A DNA stretch of 8,887 nucleotides from an uncultured Novosphingobium sp. GTDB lineage: Bacteria; Pseudomonadota; Alphaproteobacteria; Sphingomonadales; Sphingomonadaceae. The DNA is taken from the NCBI GenBank assembly GCA_938005655.1, contig CALLNA010000029.1, positions 1 to 8,887 on the forward strand, in the 5' to 3' direction. The position numbers and the translations under genes were made by a program. Shown piece after piece: positions 5,358-8,887 of the stretch (its first letter is position 1; each line of letters begins with the position of its first letter). The notes beneath the pieces are model-generated. The model saw only the letters and a list, made by a program, of their open reading frames with translations. It did no database searches and had not been told where the DNA came from.

Positions 5358-6836
5358 CTAGAACTTCATCGAGAACGGATCGCGCTTGTCGCCCGAGAAG
5401 TCGATGAACACGTTCTTGGTCTGGGTGAACTCCAGGATGCCGGCCTCGCCGCGGACGCGGCCGTAGCCCGAATCCTTCATGCCGCCGAACGGCGCCTGGG
5501 GCGCGGCGACGCGGTAGGTGTTGACCCAGACGACGCCGCTCTGGATCGCGCGGGTCAGCCGCAGGCAGCGGCCGATGTTCTCCGACCAGACGCCGCTGGC
5601 GAGGCCGTAGGGCGTGTCGTTGGCGATCTGGACCGCTTCCTCCTCCTCGGTGAAGGGGATGATCGAGAGGACCGGGCCGAAGATCTCCTCGGCCGCCACC
5701 TTCATGTCGTTGCGGACGTCGGCGAAGATCGTCGGCTGGATGAAGAAGCCCTTGTCCAGCCCCGGCCCGTCGGCGCGGCCGCCGCCCGCCACCAGCCGCG
5801 CGCCGTCGCCCTTCGCGGCGTCGATGAACGAGAGGATCTTGTTGAACTGCGGCTCGTTGGCGGCGGTGCCCATCTCGGTCTCGGGCAGGCGCGGGTCGCC
5901 CATGACGATCTGCGCGGCGCGCTTGGCCAGTCCTTCGACCATGCGGTCGTAGATGCCGCGCTGGACCAGCAGGCGCGAGCCGGCGATGCAGGTCTGTCCG
6001 GTCGCGCCGAAGATGCCGGCGAGCGCGCCGACCAGGGCGCGGTCGAAGTCGGCGTCGTCGAAGACGATGTTGGGGCTCTTGCCGCCCAGCTCCATCGTCA
6101 CCGGCTTGAGGTTCCCGCCCGCGACCGAGCCGATCATCCGACCGACCCCCGGACTGCCAGTGAAGCTGATCTTGTCGATGCCCTTGCTGCCGGTCAGCGC
6201 AGCGCCGACCTCGCCCGCGCCGGTCACGACCTGGACGACGCCCGCCGGGAAGCCGGCCGCCTCGCACAGCCTGGCCATCTCCAGCGTGGTGGTCGAGGCG
6301 TGCTCGCTCGGCTTGACGATCACGCAGTTGCCGGCCGCCAGCGCGGCGGGCAGCGTGTTGGTGAGGATCGCGACCGGCGAGTTCCACGCGGTCACGCAGG
6401 CGACCACGCCGTAGGGCACCCGGATCGCCAGATCGAGCGTGTCCTTCTGATCGAGCGGCACGACGTCGCCGTGCAGCTTGTCGGCCCAGGCGGCGTAGTA
6501 GCGGAAGATCCGCGCGGCATAGCCCATCTGGCTGCCGGTCTCGCGGATCACCTTGCCGTTGTCGGTGGTCTCCAGCACGGCCATGCGGTCCGCGTCGGCG
6601 TCAAGCAGGTCGGCGACCTTGTTGAGCAGCCTGGCCCGCTCGCCCGGCGTGGTCTTGGACCAGGTCGTGGCGAAGGCCCGGCGCGCGGCCTGGACCGCCT
6701 CCTCGACGTCGGCCGTGGTGGCGATGGGGACCTGGGCGTGGACCTCCTGGTTGTAGGGGTTGATCGCGGGCATGGTCGCACCGTCCGCGGCGTCGCGCCA
6801 CTTGCCGTCGATGAAGAGCTGGTAGGTGTGAGCCAT
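5358..6836 (-). CDS. NAD(P)+-dependent aldehyde dehydrogenase
   Basis: 492 residues, standard for the ALDH superfamily. All catalytic landmarks are present: Asn152 in the AWNSP oxyanion motif, Lys175 and Glu178 in KPSE (cofactor ribose contact, usually favouring NAD+), Glu249 in MELGGKSPNIVF as general base, nucleophile Cys283 in GQTCIAGSR, and EEIFGP (383-388). The start is ATG 6836, preceded on the minus strand by AAGGAAGGA ending 4 nt before it. An in-frame ATG at 6860 would add eight residues (MDLQRKDI) but lacks a ribosome site. The enzyme oxidises an aldehyde to its carboxylic acid; the substrate is unknown. It is convergent with gntR and divergent from the MmgE/PrpD gene, with operator site 3 about 40 bp upstream, so it is probably in the same regulon. 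Confidence 0.93.
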   Translation of the reverse strand: MAHTYQLFIDGKWRDAADGATMPAINPYNQEVHAQVPIATTADVEEAVQAARRAFATTWSKTTPGERARLLNKVADLLDADADRMAVLETTDNGKVIRETGSQMGYAARIFRYYAAWADKLHGDVVPLDQKDTLDLAIRVPYGVVACVTAWNSPVAILTNTLPAALAAGNCVIVKPSEHASTTTLEMARLCEAAGFPAGVVQVVTGAGEVGAALTGSKGIDKISFTGSPGVGRMIGSVAGGNLKPVTMELGGKSPNIVFDDADFDRALVGALAGIFGATGQTCIAGSRLLVQRGIYDRMVEGLAKRAAQIVMGDPRLPETEMGTAANEPQFNKILSFIDAAKGDGARLVAGGGRADGPGLDKGFFIQPTIFADVRNDMKVAAEEIFGPVLSIIPFTEEEEAVQIANDTPYGLASGVWSENIGRCLRLTRAIQSGVVWVNTYRVAAPQAPFGGMKDSGYGRVRGEAGILEFTQTKNVFIDFSGDKRDPFSMKF

Positions 6837-6873
6837 GATGTCCTTCCTTTGCAGGTCCATTCCCGCCCCAGCG

Positions 6874-6894
6874 CCAAACTGTCAACAGTTGACC
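6874..6894. promoter_or_regulatory. Operator site 3 (AACTGT-CA-ACAGTT) in the divergent ALDH / MmgE-PrpD intergenic region
   Basis: The palindrome is 6877-6890. On the minus strand it reads GTCAACTGTTGACAGTTTG, identical over 19 bases to site 1, and oriented towards the aldehyde dehydrogenase in the same way as site 1 is towards the epimerase. A further half-site, AACTGTCA, lies at 6906-6913, 29 bp away. The 135-bp divergent region places it to affect both genes, but it is closer to the aldehyde dehydrogenase start. Confidence 0.75.
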
Positions 6895-6943
6895 ATTTTG
6901 CAGGCAACTGTCAGGAGCCGGGGGTCGCCGTCAGGCGATACAC

Positions 6944-6957
6944 GATAATGCATTATC
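6944..6957. promoter_or_regulatory. Perfect 14-bp palindrome GATAATGCATTATC before the MmgE/PrpD gene
   Basis: The sequence equals its own reverse complement over 14 bases. It ends just before the GGAAGG ribosome site (6959-6964) and contains GATAAT, a good -10 box in either direction. No -35 hexamer lies 16-18 bp upstream, so it may be an activator-dependent promoter or the operator of a second regulator. If it is a -10 box, the transcript would start almost at the ribosome site. Confidence 0.45.
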
Positions 6958-6971
6958 TGGAAGGTCCTTCC

Positions 6972-8357
6972 ATGCCCGAACTGTCCGCCGCGCAACAGAT
7001 CGCCGCGTTTTCAGCCGATTTCCGTCTGGGCGATGTGCCGGCCCCGGTGATCGAGCGGGCGAAATTGCATATTCTCGACGGACTCGGGCTCGGTCTCGCC
7101 TCGAACGCCTACGACTACGGCAAGCGCGCGGTGGCGGGCGGAGTCGCGCTGGGCGGCCTCGGCGGCGGCGCGGCCTGCGCCTGCTCGATCATCGGCCGGC
7201 CGGAATTGATGGGGGGGCGTGACGCGGCCATGATCAACGGCGTGCTGATCCACGGCCTCGACTTCGACGACACCCACCTCGCCTCGATCATCCACCCGAC
7301 CTCCACCGCCCTGCCCGTCGCGCTCTCGCTCGGCGAGGCCCGGGGCGCGAGCGGCGGCGACCTGCTCGCCGCCTTCCTCGCGGGCGCGGAGACCGGCATC
7401 CGCATCGGCCTCGCCGTCGACGGCGGCTTCCACCATGTCGGCTACCACGCGACCGGCGTGGTCTCGCACTTCGCCAGCGCCGTGACCGCGGGGCGCCTGC
7501 TCGGCCTGACCGCGGAGCAGATCACCGCGGCCCAGGGCATCGCCGGCAGCACCGCCTCGGGCATCCAGGTCTTCCTCGAGGAAGGCGCCTGGACCAAGCG
7601 CTTCCACCCCGGCTGGGGCGCGGTCGCGGGGATCACCGCGGCCTGCCTCGCCCAGACCGGCTTCAAGGGCCCGACGCGGCCCTACGAGGGCAAGTTCGGC
7701 CTGTTCGCCACACACCTGCACGAGCCGGCCAAGCTCGACCGGCTGACCGCCGGCCTCGGCGAGGTCTGGCACTTCGGCGAGACCGCGCTCAAGCCCTATC
7801 CGGTCTGCCACTTCATCCACGGCTGCGCCGACGCGGCGATCGCCCTGCGCGAGGAGATCGGGGGAGCGGAGATCGTCTCGGTCGACGCCTACCTGGCCGA
7901 GCCGACGCTCCACATCATCGCCGAGCCGGCCGAGGCCAAGGAGCGCCCGACCACCGACTATGAGGCCAAGTTCAGCGCCCAGTTCGTGATCGCCTATTGC
8001 CTGCTCGAAGGCCGCTTCGGCCTGCCCGACCTGCTGCCCGAGGCCCTCGCCCACCCCGGCGCGCGCGCCCTCGCGCAGCGGGTGACGTGCCATGCCGATC
8101 CGGACACCGCCTTCCCAACCTATTTCTCGGGCGGCGTCGCCGTGACCCTGGCCGACGGGCGCGTGCTCAAGCGCCACGTGCGGATCAACAGCGGCGCGGG
8201 CGAACGGGCGATGACCGCCGGGGCCGTGGCGGAGAAGTTCCTCGCCTCGGCCAGCCTGGCGATCCCTACGAGCCAGGCCGAAGCGATCCGCGACGCGGTG
8301 CTGGACCTGGAGAACGTGCCCGCCGCCGACCTCGCGGCGCTGTTGCGGGTGGGATGA
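6972..8357 (+). CDS. MmgE/PrpD family protein (2-methylcitrate dehydratase / cis-aconitate decarboxylase fold)
   Basis: 461 residues, the normal family size, with the helical N-terminal domain and a smaller C-terminal lid. Signature residues are visible: NGVLIHGLDFDDTH (89-102) with Asp97, HPTS (108-111), GYHATG (157-162) with His159, TKRFHPGWGA (208-217) with Lys209, and KPYPVCHFIHG (274-284) with Lys274. These correspond to active-site positions known from cis-aconitate decarboxylase (IRG1) and PrpD. The start is ATG 6972 with GGAAGG 7 nt before it; an in-frame ATG at 6948 lies inside a palindrome and has no ribosome site. The family dehydrates or decarboxylates tricarboxylates and related acids, but many members have unknown substrates. 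An open frame continues upstream antisense to the aldehyde dehydrogenase and should not be taken as part of this protein. Confidence 0.92.
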   Translation: MPELSAAQQIAAFSADFRLGDVPAPVIERAKLHILDGLGLGLASNAYDYGKRAVAGGVALGGLGGGAACACSIIGRPELMGGRDAAMINGVLIHGLDFDDTHLASIIHPTSTALPVALSLGEARGASGGDLLAAFLAGAETGIRIGLAVDGGFHHVGYHATGVVSHFASAVTAGRLLGLTAEQITAAQGIAGSTASGIQVFLEEGAWTKRFHPGWGAVAGITAACLAQTGFKGPTRPYEGKFGLFATHLHEPAKLDRLTAGLGEVWHFGETALKPYPVCHFIHGCADAAIALREEIGGAEIVSVDAYLAEPTLHIIAEPAEAKERPTTDYEAKFSAQFVIAYCLLEGRFGLPDLLPEALAHPGARALAQRVTCHADPDTAFPTYFSGGVAVTLADGRVLKRHVRINSGAGERAMTAGAVAEKFLASASLAIPTSQAEAIRDAVLDLENVPAADLAALLRVG

Positions 8358-8361
8358 TACG

Positions 8362-8380
8362 GAGGGCGCTGCCCTTTCAT
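8362..8380 (+). terminator. Weak terminator-like hairpin after the MmgE/PrpD gene
   Basis: AGGGC-GCT-GCCCT (8363-8375), 5 nt after the stop codon, is followed by TTCATTCATT. The stem is short (5 bp plus a possible G-U), so this is only a candidate. Confidence 0.3.
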
Positions 8381-8384
8381 TCAT

Positions 8385-8497
8385 TCGTCATGCTGAACTC
8401 GTTTCAGCATCCATGGGGCCACACTACCGAGATAACGCGGCCGCCCCTGTTCAGGAGAGGCTGCACCATGGACCCTGAAACAAGTTCAGGGTGACGA
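8385..8497. repeat. Palindromic intergenic repeat, family C
   Basis: The left arm (8385-8416) is TCGTCATGCTGAACTCG, then TTTCAGCATCCATGG. The right arm (8466-8497) is CCATGGACCCTGAAACAAG, then TTCAGGGTGACGA. The arms are inverted complements with a few differences, and within each arm CTGAA and TTCAG pair again. It lies between the convergent MmgE/PrpD and quinone-oxidoreductase-like genes and may end both transcripts. The layout (two-level palindrome, GTCA...TGAC ends) resembles family A although the sequence differs. Confidence 0.75.
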
Positions 8498-8525
8498 GAC
8501 TGGCAGGTTGGGTACTACCCCTCAG

Positions 8526-8887
8526 CTACTCCCCATTCACGATCACCGCTTTTCCCACGGCCTCGCGGCGGCGCAGCCAGTCGATCGCCTCGCCGCCCTG
8601 CTCCAGGGTGAAGCGCCGGGCGATGCGCGGACGGATGCGACCCTCCTGGAGCCAGCCGAACAGCCGCTCGACGTTGTCGCGGTTGCGCTCCGGATCGCGC
8701 TCCGTGAAGCCGCCCCAGAACACGCCGCGCACGTCGCAGCTCTTGAGCAGGGTGAGGTTCAGCGGCAGGCGCGGGATGCCGGCGGTGAAGCCGATCACCA
8801 GATAGCGCCCTTCCCAGCCGATGCAGCGGATCGCCGGATCGCAGTAGTCGCCGCCGACCGGATCGTAGATCACCTGCGCGCCCTGGG
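8526..8887 (-). CDS. C-terminal part of an NADPH:quinone oxidoreductase-like (MDR, zinc-type alcohol dehydrogenase superfamily) enzyme (partial)
   Basis: The frame enters from the right edge on the minus strand and ends at TAG 8526-8528, leaving about 119 C-terminal residues. It begins QGAQVIYDPVGGDY, the typical 'GADVVxDPVGG' strand and turn after the NADPH site of quinone oxidoreductase-type MDR proteins. GWEGRYLVIGFTAG follows, then LKSCDVRGVFWGGF, and the usual ending GRIRPRI...EAIDWLRRREAVGKAVIV. The 5' end, including the catalytic domain, is outside the window. It uses NAD(P)H to reduce quinones or alpha,beta-unsaturated carbonyl compounds. It is convergent with the MmgE/PrpD gene, so its place in the same pathway is uncertain. 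Confidence 0.85.
   Translation of the reverse strand, partial: QGAQVIYDPVGGDYCDPAIRCIGWEGRYLVIGFTAGIPRLPLNLTLLKSCDVRGVFWGGFTERDPERNRDNVERLFGWLQEGRIRPRIARRFTLEQGGEAIDWLRRREAVGKAVIVNGE

Noticed and set aside
5256..6947. Open frame of more than 560 codons antisense to the aldehyde dehydrogenase and in frame with the MmgE/PrpD gene, suggesting a 1033-residue fusion
   Set aside because: Its composition (long runs of Asp, Arg, Ala, Gly, Val) is that of the complement of a high-GC gene, it resembles no protein, and the MmgE/PrpD gene has its own ribosome site and a normal family N-terminus at 6972.
7011..8384. 457-codon open frame on the minus strand opposite the MmgE/PrpD gene
   Set aside because: Antisense shadow with biased composition and no recognisable domain.

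Overview
The window is GC-rich and its codons are strongly biased to G/C in the third position. Its intergenic regions carry several palindromic repeat families (CCCCGGACTTGATCCGGGG-type, CCTCCCCGCTTGCGGGGAGG-type, CCCTGAAACAAGTTCAGGG-type) that I associate with Alphaproteobacteria, especially Sphingomonadales. That taxonomic reading is an inference, because there is no rRNA or other marker gene here.

Left part (1-1000): the last 56 codons of an unidentified gene (possibly an LLM-class flavin oxidoreductase) are followed by a clear yybP-ykoY manganese riboswitch (about 211-321). The riboswitch lies in front of a GDT1/TMEM165 (UPF0016) family membrane protein with two E-x-G-D-K-T motifs. This looks like a self-contained manganese-homeostasis unit. 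It appears to start at a TTG codon whose Shine-Dalgarno sequence can be paired with an upstream CUCC.

Middle (1000-1612): about 600 bp without a supportable gene. It holds one copy of a ~96-bp palindromic repeat, a hairpin-rich stretch and an AT-rich probable promoter zone.

Right part (1613-8887): a catabolic-looking group of genes. In order these are an extended-SDR NAD-dependent epimerase/dehydratase, a FAD-dependent TcuA/fumarate-reductase-like dehydrogenase, a GntR/FCD-family regulator, a convergent aldehyde dehydrogenase, a divergent MmgE/PrpD-family protein, and the 3' part of a quinone-oxidoreductase-like MDR enzyme. The strongest unlabelled signal is a 16-base sequence, AACTGTTGACAGTTTG, containing the palindrome AACTGT-N2-ACAGTT. 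It occurs three times, once in front of each transcription unit: the epimerase, the FAD enzyme plus regulator, and the divergent ALDH/MmgE pair. Its TGT-N2-ACA core is of the kind bound by FCD-type GntR proteins, so the embedded regulator probably controls all three units and itself. The substrate cannot be read from the sequence. The enzyme set suggests oxidation of a carboxylated compound: dehydrogenation, dehydration or decarboxylation by the MmgE/PrpD fold, and aldehyde oxidation.

The other notable structures are a 10-bp GC hairpin followed by a T-rich run between the second operator and the FAD gene's ribosome site, a perfect 14-bp palindrome in front of the MmgE/PrpD gene, and a nested inverted-repeat element between the convergent regulator and ALDH genes.
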